From positions 145,115-209,114 of the forward strand of contig NZ_NMVP01000036.1 of NCBI RefSeq assembly GCF_002250705.1: a stretch of 64,000 nucleotides of DNA. The letters are read 5' to 3'. The number at the start of each line of letters is the position of its first letter. The first letter of the stretch is position 1. The translations under genes were made by a program, and so were the position numbers. The DNA is from Enemella evansiae (GTDB lineage Bacteria; Actinomycetota; Actinomycetes; Propionibacteriales; Propionibacteriaceae). The notes beneath the pieces are model-generated. The model searched no databases. It had not been told where the DNA came from and worked only from the letters and a program-made list of their open reading frames with translations. This document shows, piece by piece, positions 23,967 through 33,578 of the stretch.

Positions 23967-24931
23967 TCGTGGGGGCCGTAGGCGGTGAGCCAGCGGTCGA
24001 TCTCGGCGAAGACCTTGGCGCGGACGGGGGCGCCGGAGAGCACCAGGTCGTGCATCCCGTCGGCGATCCGGACGACCGTGACGTGCGGGCCCAGCCTGGT
24101 GGCCCGAGCGGCGATCTGCTCGACGTCGAGGACGATGTCGGCCTTGGTCAGTTCATCGGACCAGCGGCGGGCGAAGCTGGTCCGGGTGGAGGCCAGCACC
24201 AGCACCGGGCAGTCGATGTGCAACCCGGCGGCGATCCGGGCATGGCCCTGCAGCACCGCGCGCAGCCACCCCACGCGTACCGGGGTCGACGGGGTCGATT
24301 TCAGCGAGAGGTCGTAGTCCCACTCCCCGCCCTCGCTGGCATGCAGTGCCCGCTTGTAGAAGCCGGCGTCCGGCAGCGGCAGCACGGTCGTCGGTCGCTG
24401 CCCGCCGAGCGCGTTGACCAGCGGCGCGCCGAGGGCCCGCACCAGGGAGGAGCCCTGCAGATCCAGCCAGGGTGAGTTGAGCACCACCGCGGTGAACCGC
24501 CCGGGCCGCGAATCGGCGTAGAGGGACGCCACCAGTCCACCGGTTGAGTGCCCCATCAGCACGAGTTGATCATGATCTTCCATGATCAACTCGACGGCGG
24601 CATCCAGTTCCTCGGCGTACGCCCCGAGGTCGGTGGTGAAGCCCATCAGCTGGCCCTCGGACCATGATCGGCCATAACGGCGCAGATCCAGGGCGTGGAA
24701 GGCGTACCCCTGCGCGGCCCAGTGCTCGGCCAGATGCCGCTGGAAGAAATAGTCGTTCCAACCGTGCACGTAGAGCACGGCCGCCCGCGTCTCCGGGCGG
24801 CGCTGGGGGCGTACCAGCACCGCCCGGAGATCTTCACTGGGATCGATCTCCGGCTCCGGTCGCAGCGGCAGCACCGTCTGCTCGAAATCGGTCAGCAGAT
24901 CAGGTACCCACGTGCGCACGGGGCCCATCAT
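23951..24931 (-). CDS. Alpha/beta hydrolase (monoacylglycerol-lipase/lysophospholipase-like)
   Basis: The 326-residue protein has an alpha/beta hydrolase fold: oxyanion region LYVHGWNDYFFQRHLAEHW, nucleophile elbow LMGHSTGGLVA (Ser near residue 128), a C-terminal acid region and the catalytic His in IADGMHDLVLSG. It resembles serine aminopeptidase S33/monoacylglycerol lipase relatives. Its start lies 1 bp past the stop of the secreted peptidase gene, so it is in the same transcript. The last residues (FIE) and stop are supplied by intergenic repeat B. Confidence 0.82.
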   Translation of the reverse strand: MMGPVRTWVPDLLTDFEQTVLPLRPEPEIDPSEDLRAVLVRPQRRPETRAAVLYVHGWNDYFFQRHLAEHWAAQGYAFHALDLRRYGRSWSEGQLMGFTTDLGAYAEELDAAVELIMEDHDQLVLMGHSTGGLVASLYADSRPGRFTAVVLNSPWLDLQGSSLVRALGAPLVNALGGQRPTTVLPLPDAGFYKRALHASEGGEWDYDLSLKSTPSTPVRVGWLRAVLQGHARIAAGLHIDCPVLVLASTRTSFARRWSDELTKADIVLDVEQIAARATRLGPHVTVVRIADGMHDLVLSGAPVRAKVFAEIDRWLTAYGPHDTFIE

Positions 24932-24932
24932 G

Positions 24933-26801
24933 TCAGCTACGGGAGTTCGCGACCTCGTCGAAACTCTTGCGCAGCACCGGGTTCAACCCGCCGTTGGGAT
25001 TCTTGCTGCCGGACCGCTTCGGCAGCGGCACCGACTTCCCGTCGACCGGGCCGGCGAACGGATAGACGGCCGAGTCCTCCGGCAGCGGCGAGGTGCCGCA
25101 GATCTGGTCCCTGCCGGGCAGTTCCCCGGTGAACAGGAACCGGTCACCGATCTCCTCGACGCACTGCGACTGCGAACCGACGTACTGTCCGTGCTCGCCC
25201 TCGTCGTCGATCCCGATGAAGCGCGCCCGCTCACCGAGCCGCTTGCGGGTCCGCTCGGCACCCTCGTAGGCGGTGGCCGGATCCAGCTCGCTCTGCACCA
25301 TCAGCACCCGCGGGGATTCCTTCAGATCGATGCGGCGGTCCTGCGGTGCGTACTGCCAGTAGGCGCACATCGGGACGCCGTTCATGTAGCCGTAGAACGG
25401 GTACTTCTGCGCCATCCGGTCGGCCTCGCGGAGATAGAACCGGCTGTCTTTGGACCACGCGGTGTCGTTGCAGCGCACCACGGTGCCGATCGCACCCAGA
25501 TTCACCTCGGGCGAGGCGGCGTCGTTGCGGGCGTTCGCCAGGATGCTGCGCCGATCCTGGGTCACCTCGGCGGTGGCCGCGGTCGCCGAGCTGGCCTGGC
25601 TGGCGACCCGGTACCGGGCCTTCATGTTGGCGAGCGTCTCGTACGCCTGCAGGTCCGGGGAGATCCGCGCCCAGGCGGCCTCCACGTGCCGCGCCTCGAT
25701 CCGGCCGGAATCGGACGGCGAGCGGACGTACTCCTCGTGCACCAGGATGTCGAGCAGCGCCCGGATGAACCGGGTGTTGCTGTAGATGTCGGAGTAGATG
25801 TTGCCGTCCAGCCCCTCGGCAGCGACCTGGCTGTCCCGCTCCTTCACCAGCGACACCAGCCCGCCGCGGATGCTCTCGTACCGGGCCAGCACCTGCTCCG
25901 GCGTACCGCCCAGACCGTCGCGCACCTGGCCGTTCTGCCGGGCGATCCAACCGAACAGCTGGTCGCGGCGCCGCTGCCCGGAGAACGGGTCGAAGTTCAC
26001 GTTCAGCCACTGGGTGTTGGCGAAGTCCATGTTGGAGTCCAGCACGAACCGCCCGACCCGCTCGGGGTAGGTGTCGGCGTACCAGCCGCCGAGCCAGGTG
26101 CCGTAGGAGTAGCCGACGAAGTTGAGCTGGCGGGCCTGCAGCAGCGCGCGCACCAGATCCATGTCATAGACGGTCTGCTGGGTGGATACGAACGGCGCGA
26201 ACTCGGTCGCACTGCACGCCTTGGCCAGCAGCTGCGCCTCGGCGATCTCGGCGGTGTGCGTCTGCTGGGTGCGCTCGCGGCGGTCCGGGGTGGTCGGCAG
26301 CGCATCCAGCTCGGCCTGGCTGGTCAGACAGCGCAACGCCTCGGAGCGGCCGAAGCCACGCGGGTCCAGACCGACCAGATCGAAGTCTTTGAACAGCTGC
26401 GGCTTCTGTGCGCCCAGGCCGGCCGACACCGAGAGCCCCGCCCCGCCCGGGCCGCCCGGGTTGGACATCAGCAACCCCTTCGAGCTGCCGGTGGCCCGGC
26501 TGTAGGCGATCGCCACCTTGATGTCGGGATGCGCCGTGGGATTGTTCCAGTCCATCGGCGCGGTGATCGTCGCGCAGTTGGTGGTCGGCGCGTCCGGGAC
26601 GCTCGCCTTGACGGCAGCATCGAACGAGCACGGTGCCCAGGTGATCTGCTGCTGCAGATATTTCGCCGGGATCGCCGGACGCGGCGGGTCCTTCGGCGCG
26701 GCCGCCTGGGCCGGAACGGTGACGAGCAATGGGGTGACCAGACCGAGGCCGACGGCGACGACGGCGGCGGTCAGGCCCCTGCGGCGTGCGCTGGGGAACA
26801 C
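24933..26801 (-). CDS. Secreted tripeptidyl-aminopeptidase-like S33 hydrolase
   Basis: The 622-residue precursor starts with a signal peptide (MFPSARRRGLTAAVVAVGLGLVTPL, cleavage after AQA-AAP). The mature enzyme has the S33 pattern: LLMSNPGGPGGAGLS for the oxyanion hole, GLDPRGFGRSE, the nucleophile elbow FVGYSYGTWLGGWYA, and a late DDEGEHGQYV with the catalytic His. The C-terminal TAP-like region follows the pattern of Streptomyces SlpD/E tripeptidyl aminopeptidases. It would trim peptides outside the cell. It is co-transcribed with the cytoplasmic hydrolase gene downstream. Confidence 0.85.
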   Translation of the reverse strand: MFPSARRRGLTAAVVAVGLGLVTPLLVTVPAQAAAPKDPPRPAIPAKYLQQQITWAPCSFDAAVKASVPDAPTTNCATITAPMDWNNPTAHPDIKVAIAYSRATGSSKGLLMSNPGGPGGAGLSVSAGLGAQKPQLFKDFDLVGLDPRGFGRSEALRCLTSQAELDALPTTPDRRERTQQTHTAEIAEAQLLAKACSATEFAPFVSTQQTVYDMDLVRALLQARQLNFVGYSYGTWLGGWYADTYPERVGRFVLDSNMDFANTQWLNVNFDPFSGQRRRDQLFGWIARQNGQVRDGLGGTPEQVLARYESIRGGLVSLVKERDSQVAAEGLDGNIYSDIYSNTRFIRALLDILVHEEYVRSPSDSGRIEARHVEAAWARISPDLQAYETLANMKARYRVASQASSATAATAEVTQDRRSILANARNDAASPEVNLGAIGTVVRCNDTAWSKDSRFYLREADRMAQKYPFYGYMNGVPMCAYWQYAPQDRRIDLKESPRVLMVQSELDPATAYEGAERTRKRLGERARFIGIDDEGEHGQYVGSQSQCVEEIGDRFLFTGELPGRDQICGTSPLPEDSAVYPFAGPVDGKSVPLPKRSGSKNPNGGLNPVLRKSFDEVANSRS

Positions 26802-26905
26802 TGGGATCTCCTTGCTGGGGTGGGTGAGATTCCCGTCACCCTAGCGAAGGAGGTGAACCGTCGAACAGGGGGCCCGATCAACCGGCGGTCAGTCGACCGC
26901 CGCGG

Positions 26906-27136
26906 TCATCCGGACTTGCGGAGGTCCCCGTAGCCGTCGTCGTAGCGATCATCCTCGTACTGCGCCGCCAGATCGGCGTACGCGTCGGGAATCTCCGGGT
27001 GGTCGGTGTCTCGCTCATCGGCGGACTCGCCTCCCCGCAGTTCGCGCTCCAGCGAGGTGAAGTCCGTGTCCACCGACCGGTACTTCAACTCACGAGCCAC
27101 TTTGGTCTGCTTCGCCTTTGCACGGCCGCGCCCCAT
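26906..27136 (-). CDS. DUF3073 family protein
   Basis: From ATG 27136 the 76-residue protein starts MGRGRAKAKQTKVARELKY and contains YRSVDTDFTSLERELRG, the signature of the actinobacterial DUF3073 family. The C-terminal half is acidic (YEDDRYDDGYGDL). Its place next to purM is conserved in actinobacteria. The function is unknown. The upstream frame extension to 27289 lacks this conservation and was not used. Confidence 0.85.
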   Translation of the reverse strand: MGRGRAKAKQTKVARELKYRSVDTDFTSLERELRGGESADERDTDHPEIPDAYADLAAQYEDDRYDDGYGDLRKSG

Positions 27137-27242
27137 TGGGTCGACCCCCTCGCATGTCGTTCGCGGTCTTACCGCGGCATTGTCAGATAAATGTCGTGGT
27201 GACAGATTACCCAACGATCCGCACCTGACCAACACGGCCCGC

Positions 27243-28313
27243 TCAGCGAGCCGCGTGTTCTCCGACCAGTTGGACACCGCCCTCGCCACCGGCGGTGACG
27301 CGGCCGATCACCCGGGCGGGTACGCCCCGGTCGGCCAGTACGCCGACCGCGCGGTCGGCCGCGGATTCCGGCAGCACCGCGACCATTCCGACCCCCATGT
27401 TCAGGGTCGCCTCGATGTCGGCATCGCTGAGCCCGCCGACCTGTTGGACCAGGCCGAAGATCGGCGCGGGCTGCCAGGCGGTGCGGTCGATGGTGACACC
27501 GACACCCGCGGGCAGCACCCGGGCGAGGTTGTTGGCCAGGCCGCCGCCGGTGATGTGGCTCAGCGCGTGCACCTCGACGGCGTTGATCAGCGCGAGGACG
27601 TCCTTGGCGTACACCCGGGTCGGGGTGATCAGCTCCTCACCGAGGGTGCGGCCGAGTTCGGGCACCTCGCGATCCAGTGCCCAGCCGGCCTGCTGCAGCA
27701 GCACGTGGCGGACCAGCGAATAGCCGTTGGAGTGCAGCCCGGAGGAGTCCATCGCCAGGATCACATCCCCGGGCCGGATCCGGTCGGCGCCGAGGATCGA
27801 ATCCTTCTCGACCACCCCGGTGGTGGCGCCGGCGACGTCGTATTCGTCGGGCTCCAGCAGCCCCGGATGTTCCGCGGTCTCACCGCCGAGCAGTGCACAA
27901 CCGGCCTGCTCGCAGGCGGCCGCGATGCCACCGACGATGGCGGCGATCCGCTCGGGTACCAGCTTGCCGGTGGCGATGTAGTCGGTGACGAACAGCGGCT
28001 CGGCGCCGCAGACGACCAGGTCGTCGACGAGCATGCCGATCAGGTCGAAGCCGATCGTGTCGTGGCGGTCCATGGCCTGGGCGATGGCGACCTTGGTGCC
28101 GACCCCGTCGGTGGAGGTGGCCAGCACCGGATGCCGGTACGCCTGCAGCGCGGCCGCGTCGAAGAAGCCGGCGAAGCCGCCGAGCCCGCCGAGCACCTCG
28201 GGCCGGTGGGTGCGGGCCACCGAGGCCTTCATCAGCTGGACCGCACGGTCCCCCGCCTCGATGTCGACGCCCGCGGCGGCGTACGCGGAGGGGGCGGAAC
28301 GGGTGTCAGGCAT
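27243..28313 (-). CDS. purM: Phosphoribosylformylglycinamidine cyclo-ligase
   Basis: The 356-residue AIR synthetase converts FGAM and ATP to AIR, the fifth step of purine synthesis. Visible family motifs are ATSTDGVGTKVAIA, FDLIGMLVDDLVVCGAEPLF, ALLGGETAEHPG and HITGGGLANNL. Its start overlaps the end of purF by 8 bp, so purF-purM are translationally coupled. DUF3073 lies downstream. Confidence 0.96.
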   Translation of the reverse strand: MPDTRSAPSAYAAAGVDIEAGDRAVQLMKASVARTHRPEVLGGLGGFAGFFDAAALQAYRHPVLATSTDGVGTKVAIAQAMDRHDTIGFDLIGMLVDDLVVCGAEPLFVTDYIATGKLVPERIAAIVGGIAAACEQAGCALLGGETAEHPGLLEPDEYDVAGATTGVVEKDSILGADRIRPGDVILAMDSSGLHSNGYSLVRHVLLQQAGWALDREVPELGRTLGEELITPTRVYAKDVLALINAVEVHALSHITGGGLANNLARVLPAGVGVTIDRTAWQPAPIFGLVQQVGGLSDADIEATLNMGVGMVAVLPESAADRAVGVLADRGVPARVIGRVTAGGEGGVQLVGEHAAR

Positions 28314-29793
28314 CGGCGTCCTCGTATTCGATCTCGTCCAGGGCGGGTTGCAGGTTCTCCCGGACGGCGGCCGGGACGGGCACGGGATAGACCCCGTCGA
28401 AGCAGGCCCGGCACAGGTCGTCCTTGGGCTGGTGGCTGGCCTGGATCAGGCCCTCCAGGGAGACGAAGCCGAGCGAGTCGGCGCCGATGGCGGTGCACAT
28501 CTCCTCGACGCTCATCCCGGGGGCGAGCAGCTCGGCACGGCTGGCGAAGTCGATGCCGTAGAAGCAGGGCCACTGCACCGGCGGCGCGGAGATCCGCACG
28601 TGCACCTCCTTGGCGCCGGCCTGGCGCAGCATCGCCACCACCTGGCGCTGGGTATTGCCGCGCACGATGGTGTCGTCGACCACCACCAGCCGCTTGCCCT
28701 CGACCACATCGCGCAACGGGTTCAGCTTCAACCGGATGCCGAGCTGGCGGATGGTCTGGCTGGGTTGGATGAAGGTACGCCCGACATAGGCGTTGCGGAC
28801 CAGGCCCTGGCCGTAGGGAATGCCGGACTGGTCGGCGTACCCGATCGCCGCCGGCGTACCGGACTCCGGGGTGGGGATCACCAGATCCGCCTCGGCCGGT
28901 TGCTCGGTGGCCAGGATCTTGCCGACCTTGACCCGCACGTTGTGCACCCGGCGGCCCTCGAGCAGGGTGTCGGGGCGGGAGAGATAGACGTATTCGAAGA
29001 GGCAGTGCTTGGGCCGCGCCTCGGCGAACCGGACACTGCGCAGGCCGTCGGCGTCGATCATGATCAACTCACCGGGTTCGACATCGCGGACATAGGTCGC
29101 GCCGACGATGTCCAGGGCGGCGGTCTCCGAGGCGACCACCCAGCCGCGCTCCAGCCGGCCCAGTGCCAACGGCCGGATGCCCTGCGGATCGCGGGCGGCG
29201 TACACCGTCTGTTCATCCATGAACACCAGGCAGAACGCGCCCTGCAGCCGCGGCAGCACCTGCAGCGCGGCCTCTTCCAGGGGCAGGTCGTCGAAGGTGG
29301 CCAGCAGTGCGGTGACGATCGAGGTGTCGTTGGTGGAGTCCATCCGCTCCTTGTGCGGCACCGGTTCGCTGGAGCGTTCGGCGAGCCAGGCCTCCAGCTC
29401 GTCGGTATTGGTCAGATTGCCGTTGTGGCCGAGCGCCAGCCCGCCGCGGGCGGTGGAGCGGAAGGTCGGCTGGGCGTTGTGCCAGACGCTCGCCCCGGTC
29501 GTCGAATAGCGGGCGTGCCCGATCGCCAGATGACCGTTGAGGGAGTTCAAGGTGGCCTCGTCGAAGACCTGGGAGACCAGCCCCATGTCCTTGAAGACCA
29601 TGATCTGGCGGCCGTTGGAGACCGCGATCCCGGCCGACTCCTGGCCGCGGTGCTGCAGCGCATAGAGGCCGTAGTAGGTGAGTTTGGCCACCTCTTCGCC
29701 GGGGGCCCAGACGCCGAAGACACCGCAGGCGTCCTGGGGTCCGCGGTCGGCAGGATCGAGCTCGTGGGTCAACCGGCCGTCAGCGCGAAGCAC
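28306..29793 (-). CDS. purF: Amidophosphoribosyltransferase
   Basis: The 495-residue enzyme catalyses the first committed step of purine synthesis, PRPP plus glutamine to phosphoribosylamine. The catalytic Cys follows a propeptide of about 22 residues (GPQDACGVFGVW). Glutaminase residues (GHARYSTTG, LGHNGNLTN), the PRPP loop RLVVVDDTIVRGNT and the Cys motifs CFYGIDF and DLCRACFDG of the iron-sulfur type are all present. It is coupled to purM. Its upstream partners purL and purSQ are displaced by inserted DNA. Confidence 0.96.
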   Translation of the reverse strand: MLRADGRLTHELDPADRGPQDACGVFGVWAPGEEVAKLTYYGLYALQHRGQESAGIAVSNGRQIMVFKDMGLVSQVFDEATLNSLNGHLAIGHARYSTTGASVWHNAQPTFRSTARGGLALGHNGNLTNTDELEAWLAERSSEPVPHKERMDSTNDTSIVTALLATFDDLPLEEAALQVLPRLQGAFCLVFMDEQTVYAARDPQGIRPLALGRLERGWVVASETAALDIVGATYVRDVEPGELIMIDADGLRSVRFAEARPKHCLFEYVYLSRPDTLLEGRRVHNVRVKVGKILATEQPAEADLVIPTPESGTPAAIGYADQSGIPYGQGLVRNAYVGRTFIQPSQTIRQLGIRLKLNPLRDVVEGKRLVVVDDTIVRGNTQRQVVAMLRQAGAKEVHVRISAPPVQWPCFYGIDFASRAELLAPGMSVEEMCTAIGADSLGFVSLEGLIQASHQPKDDLCRACFDGVYPVPVPAAVRENLQPALDEIEYEDADA

Positions 29794-29807
29794 CCGGCAA
29801 GCCTACC

Positions 29808-31661
29808 TCAGCGAATCGGGTCCGCGGTCTCACGGACGGCGGGCAACCCGCGCTGCAACCGGTCCAGGGTGACCGCGGCGTTCACCAGCGTCAGATGGCT
29901 GAACGCCTGCGGGTAGTTGCCGACCATCCGGCCCTCGACCGGGTCGTACTCCTCGCTGAGCAGGCCGACGTCGTTGCAGAGCCCGACCAGCCGGTCCATC
30001 AGCGCGTGCGCGTCGTCGGTACGCCCGGCCAGGGCGTACGCCTCCACCAGCCAGAAAGAGCAGGCCAGGAAGGGATATTCGTCCCCGGCGAGCCCGTCGA
30101 CACCGCTGGAGGTGCGGTAGCGCAGCAGCAACCCGTCGCGCATCAGGTCGTTCTCGATCGCCTCGATGGTGCCGAGCACCCGGGGATCGTCCCCGGGCAG
30201 GAAACCGGTCTGCGGAATGATCAGCAGCGAGGCGTCCACCTCGGTGGTGCCGTAGTGCTGGGTGAAGGTGTTCTTCTCGGTGTTGAACCCCTGCGTCAGC
30301 ACCTCATCGCGGACCTGGTCGCGGACCTCGCGCCAGCGTTCTGCGTCATTGGGTACGCCGAACTCCTCGGCCGCCCGGATCGCGCAGTCCAGCGCCACCC
30401 AGACCATCACCCGGGAGTGGGTGAACGCCTGCCGCTCGCCGCGGATCTCCCACAGCCCGTTGTCCGGCTCCTGCCAGTGGTCGGCGAGATCGTTCACCAG
30501 CGCCCGCTGCATCGCCCACGCCTCGTGGGACTCGGTCATCCCCTGCGCCCGGCCGCGTTCCAGCGCCATCAGCACCTTGCCGAGCACATCGGACTGCCGC
30601 TGGTCGGCGGCACCGTTGCCGATCCGCACCGGCCGCGAATCGGCGTACCCGGGCAGATGGCCCAGCTCGCGTTCCAGCAGGTCGCGGGAGCCGTCGATGC
30701 CGTACATGATCTGCAGGTCGCCCGGATCGCCGGCCACCGCGCGCAGCAGCCAACCGCGCCACAGCTCGGTCTCATCGAGATAGCCGGTGCCGAGCAGGGC
30801 CTCCAGGGTGTACGCCGCATCGCGCAGCCAGCAGAACCGGTAGTCCCAGTTGCGTTCGCCGCCGAAATCCTCCGGCAGCGAGGTGGTGACCGCGGCGACG
30901 ATGCCGCCGGTCCCGGCATGGGTGAGCAGCCGCAGCACCTGGACCGAGCGCTCGACCTGATCGGCCCACGGCCCGGTGTAGGAGAACCGGGCGGCCCAGT
31001 CGCGGCTGATCCGCAGGGTCTTGCTGAACTGGTCCTCCACATCGAGGGCGTCGGGGATCTCGTGCCAGGAACGCACCCAGGTGGTCGACCAGGCGTACTC
31101 CTGACCGGCCCGCACCACATGCTCGCCGACGTGCCGGCCGTCCTCGGCGGTGGGCAGCTCGGGGCCGCGCAGCACCAGCATGTCCGGGCCGGCGGTCGCG
31201 GTCACCATCTCCGACAGCTCGCCCCGGTTCCGCCGGGTCACCCAGGGCCGGATGTCGCCGTAGCCGGGCCGGACCACCCATTCGTGGCGGATCGTCACCT
31301 CACCGGAGATCCCGCGGACGATCCGCATCACATCGGCGCGGCCGTCGGACAGCGGCATGAAGTCGAGCACCTGGATCACCCCGCTCGCGGTGGTGTGGGT
31401 GGTCTCCAGCACGAAGCTGTCGTCGAGGTAGCGCCGGGTGGTCTCGGCCTCCTCGACCGGGCCGATCAGCCACCGGCCGTTGTCGGGGGTACCGAGCAGG
31501 GCGGCGAAACAGGCGGCCGAGTCGAAGCGCGGCAGGCAGAGCCAGTCCAGCGACCCGTCCCGGCTGACCAGGGCCGCGGTGCCGGTGTCACCGAGCACGG
31601 CGTAATCAGCGATCGGGGTGCGGTTGGCGGCCGTCTCGGCCTGGGTTTCGGAGACCGACAT
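29808..31661 (-). CDS. Glycoside hydrolase family 15 protein (glucoamylase/trehalase)
   Basis: I chose the ATG at 31661 (MSVSETQAETAANRTPIADYAVLGD), which gives 617 residues; the upstream open frame is not protein-like. The N-terminus (ADYAVLGDTGTAALVSRDGSLDWLCLPRFDS) and the catalytic (alpha/alpha)6 barrel with NWDYRFCWLRDAAYTLEALL, YGIDGSRDLLE and AFTHSRVMVWVALDCA are typical of GH15. Actinobacterial members of this subfamily act on trehalose or alpha-glucans. No signal peptide is seen, so it is cytoplasmic. It lies just upstream of purF but is probably separately transcribed. Confidence 0.88.
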   Translation of the reverse strand: MSVSETQAETAANRTPIADYAVLGDTGTAALVSRDGSLDWLCLPRFDSAACFAALLGTPDNGRWLIGPVEEAETTRRYLDDSFVLETTHTTASGVIQVLDFMPLSDGRADVMRIVRGISGEVTIRHEWVVRPGYGDIRPWVTRRNRGELSEMVTATAGPDMLVLRGPELPTAEDGRHVGEHVVRAGQEYAWSTTWVRSWHEIPDALDVEDQFSKTLRISRDWAARFSYTGPWADQVERSVQVLRLLTHAGTGGIVAAVTTSLPEDFGGERNWDYRFCWLRDAAYTLEALLGTGYLDETELWRGWLLRAVAGDPGDLQIMYGIDGSRDLLERELGHLPGYADSRPVRIGNGAADQRQSDVLGKVLMALERGRAQGMTESHEAWAMQRALVNDLADHWQEPDNGLWEIRGERQAFTHSRVMVWVALDCAIRAAEEFGVPNDAERWREVRDQVRDEVLTQGFNTEKNTFTQHYGTTEVDASLLIIPQTGFLPGDDPRVLGTIEAIENDLMRDGLLLRYRTSSGVDGLAGDEYPFLACSFWLVEAYALAGRTDDAHALMDRLVGLCNDVGLLSEEYDPVEGRMVGNYPQAFSHLTLVNAAVTLDRLQRGLPAVRETADPIR

Positions 31662-31868
31662 GGGCCAGATGGTAGCGGCGCCGGTCTCGCGGTTCGATCG
31701 TGGTCTCCCGCCCGGAGTGGCGCGCGTGCTAACTTCCGTGGCGTCCGACCCGGTGCGGCGTGCAGCCCGCGGGTCGAGTTCGGAAAAGGGACTGGCGTCA
31801 GGGTCGGCAGGTGGACCCTCGAGACACATATGGCCGCCACTTGTTCTGCCCATGTCCCGGGAGTTCCC

Positions 31869-33513
31869 ATGACCACCGACTCACCCACCGTCGCCACCGC
31901 CCTGGCCGATCGGCTCGCCGAGCACGTCGACGTCGTCTTCGGCGTCCTCGGCAACGGCAATGCCCATTTCATCGATGCCCTGCTGCGGCATCCGGTCCGC
32001 TGGGTCGCGATGCGGCACGAGTGCGGCACGGTCGCGGCCGCCGACGGCCATCACCGCGCCGGCGGGAAGCTGGCGCTGGCGACCACCACCTACGGGCAGG
32101 GGGTTCACCAACGCCGCGACCAGCCTGGCCGAGGCACGGATGGCGCGGATCCCGCTGCTCCTGGTCACCGCGCAGGCCCCGACGGCGGGGCTGCGGCCCT
32201 GGGACATCGACCAGGTCGCGTTCGCCGAGACGATGGGCGTACCCACCCTGGTGCTGAGCACCGACAATGTCGACACCGCGGTCGCCGAGGCGGTGACGCG
32301 GGCCGTCGGCGAGCGCACCCCGGTTGTGCTGGCACTCCCCTACGACCTGATCGAGCAGCCGGTCACCGCAGCGTCCGCGGCGCCCGCGCCGGTGGCGACC
32401 CCGGAGCCGCGACCGCTGAGCGAGGACGCGCTGGCCGATCTGGTGACTGCCCTGGCCGCGGCGAAGCGGCCGATGATCCTGGCCGGCCGCGGCGCGGTGC
32501 CGGCGGCCGAGGGGGTACGCCTGTTGGCGGCTTTGCTCGGTGCGCTCGGGGTCACCAGCGCCACCGCCCGCGGCCTGTTCACCGGTCAAGAGCTGGATGC
32601 CGGGGTGGCCGGCGGGTTCGCCTCGCCGCGGACCGCCGAGCTGATCGGCGAGGCCGATCTGGCGCTGGTCCTGGGCGCGGGGTTGAACCAGTTCACGATG
32701 TCCTTCGGCGACACCTTCGCCGCCGGCACCGACCTCTGGCAGATCGACGACCTGGCCGCCGCCACCCACCCGCGGGTGGACCGGTTCGCCTCGGCCGATG
32801 TCGGCGCGGCCTGCGACCAGCTGCTGGCCGCGGTCGCCGACCGGTCGCCGGCCGCGGGCTGGGATCCGGCGGCGGTGGCCGGCGCCCAGGCCGACCGCGA
32901 GCCGGGTGACGAGTTGGCGCCCGACGGCCTGCTCGATCCCCGGTCGCTGACCCGCCGACTGAACGAGATCCTGCCCGCGGACCGGGTCGTCGCGTTGGAC
33001 GGCGGGCACTATGTGGGCTGGCCGAACACCTATCTCGACCTGCCCGACGAGCGCAGCATGCACTGGTCCGGTTCCGCCTTCCAGTCGATCGGGCTGGGGC
33101 TGCAGACGGCGGTCGGGATCGCGCACGCCCGCCCGGACCGGGTGCTGGTGATGTGCTGTGGTGACGGCGGGGCGCTGATGGGGGCGGCCGATCTGGAGAC
33201 GCTGATCCGCGAGTCCCGGCGTACCGTCGTGGTGATCTACAACGACGCCGCCTACGGCGCCGAGATCCACCAGTACGGCGCCCGCGGCATCAACACGCTG
33301 CCGATGCTTATCCCGCGGGTCGACTTCGCCGGGATGGCGCGCGCCCTCGGCGCCCGGGCCGAGGTGATTCGCCGGCTCGACGACCTGGCCGGGCTGGCCG
33401 ACTGGGTCGACGACGGCGCCGACGGGCTGTACCTGGTGGACTGCCGGGTCTCCCCCGACATCGTCGCGCCCTATATCAAGGAGATCATCGCCAAGACCCT
33501 CGTCCGGGACTGA
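31869..33513 (+). pseudogene. TPP-dependent enzyme (acetolactate-synthase-like), single frameshift
   Basis: The gene starts at ATG 31869 (GGGAG ribosome-binding site). The first 77 codons carry the TPP Pyr domain with the conserved Glu (MRHECGTVAAADGHH). After TTYGQG the frame is lost at a run of five G at 32099-32103; removing one G restores GFTNAATSLAEARMARIPLLLVTAQ and a frame open to 33513. The C-terminal TPP domain is intact (CCGDGGALMGAADLETL...VIYNDAAYG). It would otherwise be a 548-residue decarboxylase or synthase of the acetolactate synthase superfamily. The frameshift may be a sequencing error, because both halves retain normal coding character. Confidence 0.8.
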
Positions 33514-33526
33514 AATCTGGTCCGAA

Positions 33527-33542
33527 ACTGGTCTAGACCAAC
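33527..33542. promoter_or_regulatory. DasR/NagR-like (GntR-HutC) operator upstream of lon
   Basis: ACTGGTCTAGACCAAC contains the perfect 12-bp palindrome TGGTCTAGACCA at 33529-33540. It agrees at 14 of 16 positions with the published DasR-responsive element consensus ACTGGTCTAGACCACT. It lies 37 bp before the lon ATG, near a TAGTAATCAT -10-like stretch. The regulator is not in the window. Confidence 0.55.
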
Positions 33543-33578
33543 TGGAATAGTAATCATGTAATCGGCGTTGCGGATTGC

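Noticed and set aside
29895..32909. 1,004-codon plus-strand open frame
   Set aside because: Only the part from 31869 to about 32100 is coding (start of the TPP enzyme); the rest is antisense to the GH15 gene or out of frame with the enzyme.
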